A stretch of DNA of 64,000 bases from Amborella trichopoda (taxonomy: Eukaryota; Streptophyta; Magnoliopsida; Amborellales; Amborellaceae). The DNA is taken from NCBI RefSeq assembly GCF_000471905.2, contig NW_006499997.1, forward strand, positions 2,784,349 through 2,848,348, read 5' to 3'. Below are positions 10,816 to 22,009 of the stretch, piece after piece (the first letter of the stretch is position 1; every line of letters starts with the position of its first letter). The notes below the pieces were generated by a model. That model saw only the letters and a list, made by a program, of their open reading frames with translations, made no database searches and had not been told where the DNA came from. Made by a program: the position numbers and the translations under genes.

Positions 10816-11409
10816 TCATATAGTTTGGACCATGGTGCTGAGCCTTTTAACGTCATGGTGTTGAGCCTTTTGAGGGGTGGCTTTGTTAATGTCAGTCAAG
10901 GTGACAGCCGCACTGATCACCGCTTTTTGCTGGTCGCCCCGACTGTTAGAGCAATAATTCTCACCAGTCAGTTGCCGTCTCTCGAGAAGCTGCTTGAAAG
11001 TGAGCAGTATCCTGGTGAGGGGAGTAGTACCATTGAACGGGGGGAGCTTCTCTTTTTGGTAGTTTGGGCGAAACGACACCTAGTCTATGTAGGAGGGGTA
11101 CAAATTTTAGTAAAGATGTGCCTCTTGCATGCTCGGGTCCTTGTTCTTGAGACTGTGGGTCACCATGGCATCTATATTAGCTTCAGAAACCATGTGGGAA
11201 GCAGACCTTTCCTGGTAGATTGGTGGGATAGTTTGCCTGGGAACAGTGTCTTCACCAGATGGGGGATTGGTCTCATGGTGAGAAGAAGGGGACCTGGAGT
11301 CTTCTAAGCGTTCCATCTTTTCGAGGATGGACTGTGTCACTACCTCAAACCTGTTCATCTGCTCATCTTGGGCGTTGTCCAGCTCGTTCATCACCATGAC
11401 ACTGACCAT
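10816..11409 (-). pseudogene. gag, middle part, with internal deletion (T2)
   Basis: Two minus-strand frames. The first (11,409-11,107) has MNRFEVVTQSILEKMERLED (possible coiled coil) and ANIDAMVTHSLKN. The second (11,079-10,816) has PNYQKEKLPPFNG, then LLERRQL, then directly DQQKAVISAAVTL. In T3 the matching anchors (KKGKFPLF near 43,380 and NQQKGLISAAVMV near 43,940) are separated by the whole Gag core (about 43,430-43,880), so the core is deleted here without losing the frame. The frame then runs into the 3' minisatellite (HHDVKRLSTMVQTI), which shows that everything between gag and the 3' noncoding repeats is gone. Confidence 0.75.
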
Positions 11410-12215
11410 TTCTTCTGGAAGGTCAGAGCCAGGTGGAGTAGTGGAATGCTGAGGTTGGCAGTCGTATGAGGCAAATCGGTCTGCAGGGGCTCAGTATGCC
11501 CTGACTGTACTCGAGCCTTATACGCCGACCTTGTGAGGACCGGTTCTCCGTGGCTTCTGGGCAATCATCACCGAGCAATATTCTTGGACTTGCTCAAGCT
11601 CTGGTATCTACAAGGGAAAGAAGGGATTATGAGGCAGGAGGTCACTAAATTTGGTAACCTCCACTGCCTTAGGGGCTTCTTTGGTCAAGATCTACATACC
11701 TTTCTTTGGTAAAGATCTGCACCATATTTCTTGAGCTAATGAGGGTTGTGTTGATTAACTGGAGCAAAGAATGGGGTTAAAGGACAGAGGGCAACCTAGG
11801 TCGCTGCTTAGGAGGCTGCATGCTCCTGTCTGACATCATGCCATTGCCCCAAATTCCCTTATGAGGCCCAGGTGCATGCCCGACCTGGGGTGGCTGACTT
11901 AAGATGCTACTCTTAGGGAAAATCTTTGAGTACTAGGTCTCAAGGTGCTTGCCTGGTCAAGAAAGAGTGACAGAAGAAAGAGGTGACCCATGACTCCGCC
12001 TAAGTCGGGCTCGGGGAGAAACCTGCAAAGTCAGTGCGTGTGCACCTTTAGGGTTAGCCGTTCGGGTGAGCTGGGGATCAGCCCGGGTTTGCTCAACTGC
12101 TTCGACCAAAGGAGGTCGAGACCTATGAGCTTGTGTTTGTGAGGGACCGCGCAGGAAGCTATCTCTCATAGGGTGAAGCTGTGTGTGTTGAGAGGGTCGA
12201 TAGAGCGGTCAACCC
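11410..12215 (-). pseudogene. gag, proline/arginine-rich N-terminal half (T2), broken
   Basis: This aligns on the minus strand with T3 42,180-43,030. A basic frame at 12,169-11,957 corresponds to T3 near 42,190-42,400. The interval 11,410-11,950 has only short frames with stops. No enzymatic motif is visible, as expected for the disordered N-terminal part of Gag in this family. Confidence 0.5.
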
Positions 12216-12626
12216 TCATGTGCTCGAGCTGACACAGAACTGACATTGCCTCGAGCTGTGAGATGCATGGCACGTGTAGGGTTTAGCCCGAGAAGGCCTA
12301 GCTTTGAACGAGGCAGCGTGAAAGTTGCCCTGAGGTGTGGCTTGAGTGGTTTGACCATGAGCTTTTAGGTGTGTGCGAGAGGTGGAGGTCGTAAGGTCTC
12401 CGCCTCTGTGGGCCAAGCCTCCAAGTGTATAGGTTCGGGGTAGTGAAGGAGTTCGGGGGGTAGCCTTGCGGTGACCCTCAGAAGCGATGGCAACTTGCTT
12501 GCCTTTCGTGAGAGTGGACAGGGTAGCCTTCCGACGTACCTCAGCAATACGACTAGCAAGGGACTTGCTAGTAGCAAGGTGCGTGTTGTGTGTGGCAGTG
12601 GATGTGCAACCAATGCAAGGGGCCAT
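12216..12626 (-). pseudogene. gag N-terminus (T2), start codon present
   Basis: The frame begins MAPCIGCTSTATHNTHLATS and is Arg/Ser/Thr/His-rich (RRKA, then KGKQVAIA). T3 has the aligned sequence at 41,739 onward (KAPCIGNAFVAAHSTTLPPAS), where the start codon is AAG instead of ATG. Methionine at 12,626 is therefore the likely ancestral Gag start, about 270 bp from the PBS. The frame stops at 12,216 where T3 continues in another frame, so this copy is interrupted. Confidence 0.7.
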
Positions 12627-12875
12627 GGTGGAGGGTGAGGAAGCGGGGAGTCAAGGACCTTTAAGTCCTTTCTGGCACCAACCTAGGAAAGAACCTAGGA
12701 GCCGGATTATGAGTCATAACTCAGAAGGAGTGTAGGGAGGGAGGCTTGAACAGCTCGCTTCGTTGTGATGGTCACAAGTTGAATGGGTTGAATAACCCAG
12801 ATGTCATAAAAAGTAGTGCAGAATGTGAAAGGTGATATTGATCAAACAAGAGTGACCTGATGAAGAGGTAATAAG

Positions 12876-12893
12876 CCCCCAGTAGAATCGCCA
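12876..12893 (-). promoter_or_regulatory. Primer binding site of T2
   Basis: On the minus strand, TGGCGATTCTACTGGGGG begins three bases after the LTR end (CCTAACTA). T3 has TGGAGACTCCACTGAGG at the same place. The TGGCGACTC...GGGG form is common in Tat-lineage elements; the priming tRNA cannot be fixed without a tRNA comparison. Confidence 0.7.
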
Positions 12894-12896
12894 AGC

Positions 12897-15800
12897 TAGT
12901 TAGGTACCTCGATCTCGCCTTCCTGGATCTAGGTGATCGCGTGACACGTGTCTCAGATTCAGAAGACCCAGGACCCGAGATCGCTCTCTCGGGAACCTCA
13001 TTCACAGAACAAGGGCAGGGGTCCAACTAGTGAGAGACGAATTTTGGATGTGAGGTGGGGACTAACATCACCTGGGTCCGTGACGTACTTGGGCTGACTT
13101 GTGGGAGCCCTCTTAAATCATGACGAAAAGCCCCCCAACTGCTTTAGCTGGATCGAAATCGCCTCCCTTGACCTGCAATCTCCTGGTTTTCTACACAACA
13201 CTGGTATGGTTAATTTGCAAGACAAGTGGGTCGAATGACCCTTGTCTTAGGGCAATGAACCTTCCTATAGCTGAGAAGGTGAGAAGTTAAGGTGATGAAA
13301 AGAAGGAGGTTTGAAGAAGAAGGGACTTAACAAGGAGACGAGACTAACATGAGAGTTGAACCAGTGCAATGACCAACTTGGAGTGATAGCAAGATGGGCA
13401 CGGTAACTCAGACCGATGCGACGGCAATGCTACTCGAAACCAAGGTTGATATGACTATCCTGATCTGGTGTGGCAGCAAGACGGGCATGGTACTCAAGGC
13501 CAGCACGACGGCAATACTGCTCGACAATCAGACCGTTACAACAGTGCTAGACTGAGTCTACCCTTAGTCAAGTGAGGAGAGAAGAAAATGGAAAGAAGGC
13601 ACGAGACGGTGAAGAAATAGAATCCCGACGGCACTAGGCATTGCCACCCTCAACCCTGAAGTAACTGTGTCATGGCCCTTGGATGGCGCTAGACATTATT
13701 TCTCTCTGCAGGAGACTGAGTAGTGAACTACAGGCGGCGTTAAGCATCACCGTTTGGCAACACATGAAGGCAGCATGCCCTCTCTCTAACGGAGATAACC
13801 TCTGTTAAAATGAGCAGCAATAGCCACTTGTGAAGCACGTCATGATAGTTCCCTCTGAGGCACACGACAATAGGCGCAGGACACAAGAACGAGGCTTGCA
13901 GACGGCGATAGGCACAGAGCGCATGCAGGAAGCGCGTGGACAGCGATAGGCACCAAGCTCACGAAGAAAGCTCGCGGACAGCGATAGTCACCAAGCGCAC
14001 GAAGAAAGATCACGGATGGCAATAGGCATCTAGTGCGCGAAGGGAGCTCACGGACGGCGATAGGCACCAGGAGCACGAAAGAGGCTTGCAGACAGCGACA
14101 GGCATCGAACGCCTGAAGAAAGCTCGTAGACGGGGATGGTCGTCGAGCGCGCTTAGGAAGATCGTAGATGGAGATACGCACCGAGCGCGCGAAGGAAGCT
14201 TGTGGACGACGATAAGTGTTGTCGTGACCCCTCGTTGGCAGCGATTGGCATCGTTGTCTACGATAGGCGTGCAATAAGGGGAGACCCCTGCGGGCGGCAA
14301 TAAGTTTCGCCATTTATGATCTTCACTGAGACGTCGAGGGCACCTCCACATACGGCAATGAGCAGCGCCGTCTGCCAGCCTCGTTGAGAGATAAAGATGA
14401 ACGAACAGAAGGGGCAAGCAATTCTCATAAGGCGCTGCCATCGCCATGCACGATCTGTGAAACCACAGGAGGGAGAAAAGAGAAGAAAGAGGCATGCATG
14501 ACACTGTCACTGCCGTGCATGGCCTCCGAGAGAAGCTCAGATGAAGAAGAAGAAGAAGAAGAAAGAAAAGAAGAGACATAAGATTTACCTTGAGCCTAGG
14601 GGTATCGATCCAAATGTTTCTCTCTCCTTTCCCTCTCTCTCCAAACGTGACCTAATAATGAGAAGAAAGAGAAATTTTACCAAGCAAAGTTCTCCTTCGT
14701 GAATGAATTGAAGGGGTTCAAGCCTCTTGCATACAATGATAGTACGTGGTATATATTGTGCCCAAACATGGGTGGATTGATCAAAATTAAACCTAATTGC
14801 TGGAAATTAAGATTTAATTGAATTAAAAGAAATAGGAAAATAGGGTACAAAATGACAGATTTGCCCCTTCTTAACAATTTGTAGAGCTCGAAAACAGTCC
14901 ATGTGCTGCCCTAGAACATGCGTGATTTTTCATGGATCCAGAGTTGTTCTCATGCCTGTTTGATTGAAAGATGATTGTTTTCTTATAGGGATCGGCATGG
15001 TATCAATAATCGATTTGATACCAACGTCGAGCCATGGATTGTGTTTTTAGGGCACGATCATACAACATGAAATTTAGATGAATCTTGATACTTCAGATCT
15101 ATAGTATGTTTGTTCCTTGATGTTTTTCTATAATTTCTTCATTGGATCACACTGAGCATGCTGTCACGATCACGTGACAACAATTGCAGTTCGATTCCTT
15201 GTTCGGACAAAGATTTTGCAACTTTGGAGTGTTGGCAAGAATCTAGAATCCTGGCGTCGAAATTTGCAATCACTTCATTGGCTTCGTGTTCGGATTTCGA
15301 TCGTTTATGATATACGGGGTTTGGACTAGAGATAGCCCTAGACCTTACGCACGTGATGGAACTAGTTTCATATCGATCGGGTTCACAAGCGGCATGATTT
15401 GGCCACTCGAGGGAGGTGCGATGTTGCTGATTTTCCTGCAACTTTCTTCACGAATAAGCGAATTCTCTCTAGCTTTTCTTCGTGTTCGAACGTTGTTGCG
15501 GGGCATATCATATATCAAAACGCTCGTCTCGATGAGAGGAACACGCTCATAAAATTTGACCATGATCTGACTTGCGACGAATGAGATATGGCTATCGCAA
15601 GTCACTATTTGTGACTGTCCCTTTAATGGAGTTGAGTTGCAGGGTGGCCGCATAAGAATAACGTGCAGCTCCTCTTGTTTCGCTCTTTTGCCTATAACTT
15701 CTTTCCAAAATTTTCGTTTATGCTAAAATTTTACCCTTACGGGATTTCAATCGTGCAGGATCCAATGGTGGTGGCCCCATAGCAATTTGACGCATCAAAA

Positions 15801-16041
15801 TATAGTTCTAGTTATAGGGGTCCTTATCAAGGTGCTAGAGGCTGATTCTGCCGAAACTGTTTCTCAGTCTATGCTACCTTAGACATGTCAGAATGCAACG
15901 AAACTTGGTAGGAAAATATTAAGAGTCCTCATAAAGATATTGACCAGTTCTGGGGCCATTTTCAGACTGTCTGAATTTCCACTATATGTTAGGCTTTATG
16001 ATCGGGGATCCATGATGATGAAAAATGTCTTCCAATAGACA
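12897..16041 (-). mobile_element. 5' LTR of T2 (subfamily A)
   Basis: About 3,145 bp. In sense orientation it starts TGTCTATTGGAAGACATTTT at 16,041 and ends GAGGTACCTAACTA at 12,897. A TATA-like site (CAATATATACC) lies at about 14,746-14,756. U3 landmarks match the other LTRs (GACAGTCTGAAAATGGCCCC, and CGGCCACCCTGCAAC near 15,640). The U5 end (ATCACCTAGATCCAGG, GACACGTGTC) and the minisatellite resemble the T1 3' LTR, not the other LTR of T2. The terminal CA has become TA. Confidence 0.8.
13860..14225 (-). repeat. 38-bp minisatellite in U5 of the T2 5' LTR
   Basis: About nine units with plus-strand core GGACRGCGATAGGCACCAAG then CGCACGAAGAAAGCTC, period 38 bp. Related words recur with a longer, roughly 86-bp period in the T1 3' LTR. 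Confidence 0.85.
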
Positions 16042-17217
16042 CCGTTACAAAAATTGAATAATGGGCATGGTGTATACCGAGACGAGGGAACACCATGAGT
16101 AAAAATGAAGGGCAGGCATGGTGAAAACCCCAAAAGGGCACTGTGAGCAAAAACAGATGAAAAGGGGTGGATATGCCTGCAAGGTCATGGGTAAAATAGC
16201 CCAAAAATAAATGAGGTTGGTGAAAACTGTCTTTACAGTGCCATTTCTCCAGTCCAGGTGGAAACCTGAAAAGGGCGTTTGGACCAATAAAGCAGGTTGA
16301 CACAATATCACAGCCTCAACCAACACTCAATTGCCAAACAGATATAATTCTGGCTAACAAGGTCCACCCAAAATCCTTAGCTGTCGGGATCCAATAAAAA
16401 ACATAAGTGGCTCACCCGGGAGTGAGAGCTTCACAAAATCTCCCAAACACCAAAAATAAAAGAGAGTCCTTGAGGGTGAGGACGTTGAACGAAAGATCCT
16501 TCCAAAAACAAAAAGAGTCCTTGAGGATGAAGACGTTGACAAAAAGATCCCTCCAAAAACAAAACGAGTCCTTGAGGGTGAGGACGTTGACCGAAAGATC
16601 CCTCTAAAAAAAAAAAGAGTCATTGACGGTGAGGACATTGACCAAAAGATCCCTCCAAAAACAAAAAAAAGAGTCCTTGAGGGTGAGGACGTTGACCGAA
16701 ATATCCCTCTAAAAACAAAAAGAGTCCTTGAGGGTGAGGTCGTTGACCGAAGGATCCCTCTAAAAACAAAGAGAGTCCTTGAGGTTGAGGACGATGACTG
16801 AAAGATCCCTCTAAAAACAAGAAGAGTCCTTGAGGATGAGGACGCTGACCGAAAGATCCCTCAAAAACATAAAATGGCCCTCAAGGGTACTGTCCGATAG
16901 GGTGGGACTGTAAATACCAATCTCTACATGTCGTAAACTCGTCTGACAGGGTAAAGACATTAAAAATTAACCCCTACAGTCCTTGTGGGTGAGGACCGCG
17001 ACAAGATTCCTGAAAGTCCCTTTCCCCCTAAAGTCTCTATGGATGGACCTGTAAAATGCATCCAAACGTCTGAGCATCCTAGTTATAGCAATTTTTGAAT
17101 CTCCTCGACGTTCAAGTGGTCCTGTAGTTAGGAAGAAAAAAGAAATAAAGCCAGAAGAAATTTTCTGAATGTTCTCCTTCTCACTTCTCTCTAACCACAA
17201 CATTCAGCAGGGCATGC
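16042..17217 (+). other. 3' noncoding region of T1, resumed after T2
   Basis: Aligns with T3 49,345-50,639, starting at AATGGGCATGGTGTATACC and ending CACAACATTCAGCAGGGCAT just before the LTR. The last purine-rich stretch (CAGCAGGGCATG) is the likely, now degenerate, polypurine tract. No gene. Confidence 0.75.
16461..16875 (+). repeat. 51-bp minisatellite, 8 copies
   Basis: Units of about 51 bp: AGAGTCCTTGAGGGTGAGGA, then CGTTGACCGAAAGATCCCTC, then an A-rich tail whose length varies. T2 (about 9,360-9,420) and T3 (about 50,400-50,450) each carry a single unit at the homologous position, so amplification happened only in T1. Confidence 0.92.
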
Positions 17218-18440
17218 TGTTTGAAGACATTTTTCAGCCCCATGGGTCCCCGATGTGGGATAAAAGGGAGAAACCGATCAATCAAGCCTGACAAATAGTG
17301 GAAATTTAGATAGTCTCATAATGGTTCCAAAACTAGCCAAGATTTTCATAAGGGCTCCAAAACGCTTCTTGTCAAGTTTTGTCGACATCTCTAAGACAGT
17401 GTAGGCGGAGAAACAGTTTCAGCAGAATCAACCTCTCGCACCTTGAAACGGACCCCTATAATTGAAAGCCTACTCTCGAAGCATCAAATGGCTGAAGGAC
17501 CACCACCATTAGATTCGTCACAGTTGCAAACCCCTAGGGGTCAAATTACAGCTTATATGGACACTCCAGAAAGAAGTTTTGGGTAAAAGAGCCAAAATAG
17601 GAGGAGCCGCACACTATTATCGTGCGGCCACCAAGCAAGTAATCTCCATTAAAGGGACATTCATGAACAATTAGTTTCGAGGTCCATATCTCATTCATCC
17701 CAAGTCGGATTGTGCTCAAATTTTGTGAGCGTGTTTGTCTCGTCAAGACGAGCATTTTGATATGTGGTACGCCTCGTGACGATGCCCAAACAAGGGGAAA
17801 AGCTAGAGAAAAATTGTTGATCCTTGAAGAAAGTTGAAGGAAAATCAGAAGCGACATGCCTCGCTCGAGCGGCCAAATCACAGTGCTCGCACAGCGGATT
17901 GACACGAGACCAGTTCCATCGTATGCGTACGGTCTAGGACTATCTCCAGTCCGAATCCCGTACATGATAAATTGTTAGATTTCACACACGAAGCCAATAA
18001 AGTGACTGTAAATTCACGTGTCAAAATTTCAGATTCCGGTCAAAACCCAAAAGTCGCAAAATCTTCGTCCGAGCATGAAATCTAGCTACATTTGTTGCCC
18101 CGCGATCGTTGAGCCATGGATCTCGTTTTTAATCCATGATTGTGCGACTTGAAAATAAGATGAAGCTCGAAGTTGGTATCAAATTGATTGCCATGCCAAG
18201 CCCTAGAAGAAAACAATCATCTTTCGGACAAACGGGTACCAAAGCAACCCCGAATCATCCAAGGAAGATCATGCATGTTCTAGGGAGCAGTAGGGACTAT
18301 TTTGGAATTTCATGAATGGTTAGGTAGGGGCAAATCAGTCTTTTTCAACCCTATTTTCTTATATCTTTTAATTCAAATAGACCTTATTTATCATCAATTA
18401 GAGTTAGTTTTGGGTGATCCACCCATGTTTTAGCCCTAGT

Positions 18441-18537
18441 TTATAAATATACGCTACCTCTCATTGAGAAGAGGCTCGAAAGTCATTGTAAAGGACCCCC
18501 CTTTCATTCTCTACAATGAGCAATAAAATTTGAGATT
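18441..18537 (+). promoter_or_regulatory. TATA box and poly(A) signal of the T1 3' LTR
   Basis: TTATAAATAT at 18,441 is followed about 90 bp later by AATAAA at 18,532. The same pair occurs in the T3 LTRs (39,711/39,780 and 51,955/52,025), which supports these as the promoter and polyadenylation sites of the family. Confidence 0.7.
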
Positions 18538-19029
18538 CTTCTTTAAATTCAAGAGTGCGTCTTGGAGAGAGAGAGGAGAGAGAAAGTTTAAAGTATTACC
18601 CCTCCCACTTTCAAGGTATTTTTTCTCTCTTCCTTTATTCTCTCTTTGGTTTTCTTTACCTCTCTTCTTCTCTCTTCTTCTCTTTCTTCTTCGTCTCCTC
18701 TACTGAGTCTTTCTCAAAGGCCATGCATGGCAATGGCAATGTCATGCATGCCTCTTTCCCTCTTCCTCCTTCTGTGACTTTGCTGGTCGTACAAGGCGAT
18801 AACAGCACCATGCGTGAGCTGCTATCTCTCTCTCTTCATTCGTTTTCTTCTTCAACATGGTTCACGCACGGCGTTAGTCATCGTTGTGCGTAATGTCATT
18901 TGAAGGAGCACACGGTGAGCAGGGCCACCCCCAAGCAGTGGGTCGAGCTTCTGTTTGGGTTCCAGAATTGGCATCACGCACGGTGATGTGTATCATCGAC
19001 AGCAGATTATCTTTCTTCCTTCTACGGGT

Positions 19030-19415
19030 CGTAGAAGGCAATGCCTACAGCCGCTCGCTGCCGTCTCGCCCATGCTTCGCGTCCATAGCAGACGGTAATG
19101 ACTATCGTCACCCACGAAGGGTCGCGGGGATGCGTAACACCACCCGCAGGCTTCTCTTGCGCCCTGTGCCTATTGTAGACGACGATGCCTATAGCCGCCT
19201 TCGAAGGGTCATGACGATGCGTAATGTCATCTGCAGGCTACTCTTGTGCCCTATGCCTATCGCAAATGGCGATGCCTATCATTGTTGGCGAAGGGTCGCG
19301 GCAATGACTATCATCGCCCGTAAGCTTCTTTTGTGCGCTCTGTGCCTATTGCAGACAGCAATACCTATCGCCACCAACGAAGGGTCGTGCTGCCTTCTCA
19401 TGTTGCCGTCGACGA
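19030..19415 (+). repeat. About 86-bp minisatellite in U5 of the T1 3' LTR
   Basis: About four imperfect units: GATGCCTATAGCCGCCTTCG, then AAGGGTC, then TGCAGGCTWCTCTTGTGCC. Shares TGCCTATYGC and CTTCTCTTGTGC words with the 38-bp array of the T2 5' LTR in the same U5 position. Confidence 0.7.
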
Positions 19416-20266
19416 TTGTTAATGCCATCTACAGTTCACTACTCGCCCTTTGGTCACGAGCAGCAATGCCCAACGGCACCCAGGGAACACAACACTATTA
19501 CTCCATGGCTGTAGATGGCGACTCCTAATGTCATCTGTGACCTTTTCTCTCCTTTGTCTCATGTCTTCTCTTTGCTCTCTTTTCTTCTCTTCTCTTCTCA
19601 CTTGACTAAAGGATAGACTCAGTCTAGTATGTTATAATGCTCTCGCTATCGAGCAGTATTGCCATCGTGTTGCTTCAGAGTACCATGCTTGTCTTGCTGC
19701 TACACCAGATTAGGACTGTCATATCGCCTTGGTTTCGAGTAGTATTGTCGTCGTTCCGGTCTGAGTTACCGTACCCATCTTGCTAGCACTCCGAGTCGGT
19801 CACTATACGTTTCCAGCAATCATGCTAGTCTCGTCCCCTTCTCTTTTCTCCTCTTATTCATCACCCTAATTTCTCATCTTCTCATTCCAAGTGAATGTGC
19901 ATCATTCTAAGACAAGGGTGGGTCCTTCGGCCCACTTGTCTTGCAAATTAACCATGTTAGTGCTGTGCAGAAAATAAGGAAATTGCAGGTCAAGGGAGGC
20001 GAGTCTGAACCAGTTGAAGCAGCTAGGGAGACTTTCCGTCGTGATCTAAGAGGGCGCCCGAGCTAGTCAGCCCGAGTAAATCACGAACCCAGGTGAGGTT
20101 GGTCCCCACCTCACATTCAAAATTCCTCTCTCACCAGTTGGGCACCTGCCCTTGTTCTGTGAACAAGGTAAAGAAAGAGTAGTCTCAAGTCCCGCGTCTT
20201 CCGAACTCGAGACACGTGTCACCCGATCACCTAGATCCGGGGAGGTAAGATCGAGGAACCTGACCA

Positions 20267-20695
20267 GAGCTGTCCAAAAAGCTGGAAAATGAAGAAAAGA
20301 GCCATGATATGTTTCAAATATGCAGGAAAAAAAAAGAAAGAGAGAACAACAAATGAAATGCGATGATGGTAAATATAAGTTAAGTACAAGACCCGCTCAA
20401 TGTTGCAGTCAGACATATCGATGGCAACCGGCTTTACATAGGGATAACCTTTTGGAAGTACTTAGCAGGAAGCCTTCAATAGGGATAACCTCGCGTGTAC
20501 CTTGAAGCATCTTCCTAATAGTTTAGCCCCACTAATTCTGATGAAAGATATTTGAAGATTCTATTAAGAGATGCAATATTGATTTGGAGTAGTTTTAGAT
20601 TGGTCAATGGTTTAAATGCTTATATTTCCCAACTCTCCACCATTTCATTTGATACAAGGATTAGGCCTCGAACCTCACTAGTCCCCTAATTATAG
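20267..20695 (+). other. Flanking DNA right of T1, no gene seen
   Basis: AT-rich sequence without recognisable domain. A short duplicated word, ATAGGGATAACCT, occurs at about 20,439 and 20,480. Confidence 0.5.
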
Positions 20696-20699
20696 TTTC

Positions 20700-21490
20700 A
20701 AAAAGCGTGAGGCAGGTCCTAGGCGGCTGGAAGTCCAGGCGGCCCAACGCCTAGGCAGGCGCCTAGAACCTGGGCAGCCTAGTTGAATCCAAAAAGGATT
20801 TTGCAGTTATATATGGTATAAAATATAAGAAATAAGTATTTAGAGCACATCATAATTCAAAGGACACTACACATTAGTACACACTCCATAAGCATCAGTC
20901 CATATCCAATTAAAACTTAAAATTTACCAACCAAATTACTAAACAAAAGTTACCAAATACCAAACTAGTGGAACTACAAATCCACTAGTAATAAAAAGCA
21001 ATAAAAAAATCACTTACTTTGATTGCTCAATCTCCAACCTTCCACCTTATAAATTCTTCTAAGGAATCAAAATCTTCTAGAAAATCCCCCAATATATTTA
21101 TAAAACATCAAAAATTAAATCTAATATCAATGGGTGATGTTTTGATCAATTTCTCATAACTTTGATAAACCCTTCTATCATAAAGAAAGCACCAAAAGCT
21201 AGTTTCTTAGGGGCTTTCTCTCTCTAAAATAAGATCTAATGAGTTTTAGTTTTCAAATGAGCCTAAAATGTCCATTTTTTGTACCTTATTATAAAAAAAA
21301 GGACAAAAATATCCCCCACCCAAAGCTTTTTTCGCCTTTGGGCGAGGCGCTGGACTTAGGCGGTTGCCCAAGTCTGGGCACTGGGCGGGCGCCCAAGAAA
21401 CCTCTGCTCTTTTTGGGCGCCTAGGCCTGGACGATGCGCTCAGGCCCCTAGATCCACCTAAGCAGCCACCCAGGCACTAGGCAATAAGGT
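20700..21490. mobile_element. Candidate non-autonomous DNA transposon with GC-rich ends
   Basis: An AT-rich core (about 20,790-21,320) is flanked by GC-rich ends made of repeated and inverted GCCTAGGCG / GGGCGCCTAGG words (20,715-20,785 and 21,330-21,485). Subterminal repeats of this kind are typical of non-autonomous plant DNA elements such as hAT or foldback types. I could not fix exact termini or a target-site duplication, so class and borders are uncertain. Confidence 0.45.
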
Positions 21491-21502
21491 CCCAATAACA
21501 GA

Positions 21503-22000
21503 TGTTATATATATATATAATGCAACAATATTAAAGAAGCATGTTATGGCCATTTGTTTGATCCAAATTTTAAATTATACACTTTTTTATTCTAATGAAC
21601 AATCAACACAACCTAGAAAGTATATTTTTAGCCCAATTAACGTAGACCGTCCATTTTAAAAAGATGATTAGATCTCGACCTTAGAAGGATTTCTTCTTGT
21701 CATATTTTTTAGATGGCTTTATTATCATTAGATAAACAATGTTAAAAGAGGAAAAAATGAATTTGAGTTTATAAAAGCTAAGATCTTGAAATTCACCAAA
21801 TGAATGGTCTAGATTCGTAGTTGGAGGGACCTTGTTTTGATCAAATCTAGGGCTCAAATTGAAAATTTTCTTTTAGGATTGATTATTGAGATGAAGAGAG
21901 TGTGTGCAAAATTTTGGGACATACTAATACCACAAACATTGTTTTCTAGAAGTGTGGTTGCATTATATTATGATACCACTGTTGCCTTAGATCACTGCCC
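21503..22000 (+). mobile_element. MITE copy 1 (Mutator-like), left end degraded
   Basis: About 500 bp with a clear right TIR ending TTAGATCACTGCCC at 22,000. The left TIR is reduced to TATATAATGCAAC. Body landmarks shared with the other copies: ACCTAGAAAGTAT, TTAGCCCAATTAACGTAG, CCAAATGAATGGTCTAG and TACCACAAACAT. Confidence 0.8.
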
Positions 22001-22009
22001 ATATATATA

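Larger units (their letters stand above)
5966..16041 (-). mobile_element. T2: gag-only Tat-like element inserted in T1
   Basis: On the minus strand the order is 5' LTR (16,041-12,897), PBS (12,893-12,876), gag remnants (12,626-10,816), 3' noncoding DNA (10,815-9,172) and 3' LTR (9,171-5,966), about 10.1 kb in all. There is no protease, RT or integrase, so it resembles terminal-repeat-with-gag elements. It splits the collinear T1 sequence, so it is the younger insertion or a rearranged one. The flanking pentamers (TCCAT left, CCGTT right) do not match, and the LTRs belong to different subfamilies, so a simple single-insertion history is unlikely. Confidence 0.75.
1..20266 (+). mobile_element. 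T1: Tat-like Ty3/gypsy element, 5'-truncated by the window, interrupted by T2
   Basis: T1 runs on the plus strand in two blocks, 1-5,965 and 16,042-20,266; T2 lies between them. Collinearity with T3 (42,930-54,009) shows that both blocks are one element. Base 1 matches T3 near 42,930, 5,960 matches T3 near 49,160, and 16,050 matches T3 near 49,345. About 180 bp of the T3 sequence is missing at the junction. The 5' LTR and gag N-terminus lie left of the window. Order: gag fragment, spacer, protease, G-patch-like segment, 3' ORF remnant, minisatellite-rich 3' noncoding DNA, 3' LTR. RT, RNase H and integrase are absent, so the copy cannot move by itself. Lineage is inferred from the protease region here and the integrase tail of T3. 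Confidence 0.8.
17218..20266 (+). mobile_element. 3' LTR of T1 (subfamily A)
   Basis: About 3,049 bp, TGTTTGAAGACATTTTTCAG to GATCGAGGAACCTGACCA. TATA-like TTATAAATAT at 18,441-18,450 and AATAAA at 18,532-18,537 define a U3-R-U5 layout with about 1.2 kb of U3 and 1.7 kb of R-U5. The open frame at 18,884-19,528 is minisatellite DNA in U5. The bases after the LTR are GAGCT (20,267-20,271); the matching left TSD is outside the window. Confidence 0.85.

Noticed and set aside
10771..11307. 178-residue plus-strand frame
   Set aside because: Antisense of the T2 gag fragment, which is supported by homology to T1 and T3.
14010..14579. 189- and 157-residue minus-strand frames
   Set aside because: 38-bp minisatellite and GAA-rich DNA in the T2 5' LTR.
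5961..16046. Clean TSD for T2
   Set aside because: TCCAT and CCGTT do not match, and shifting borders by a few bases does not help.
18884..19528. 214-residue frame in the T1 3' LTR
   Set aside because: Lies in R-U5 across an 86-bp minisatellite; the other LTRs have unrelated frames there.
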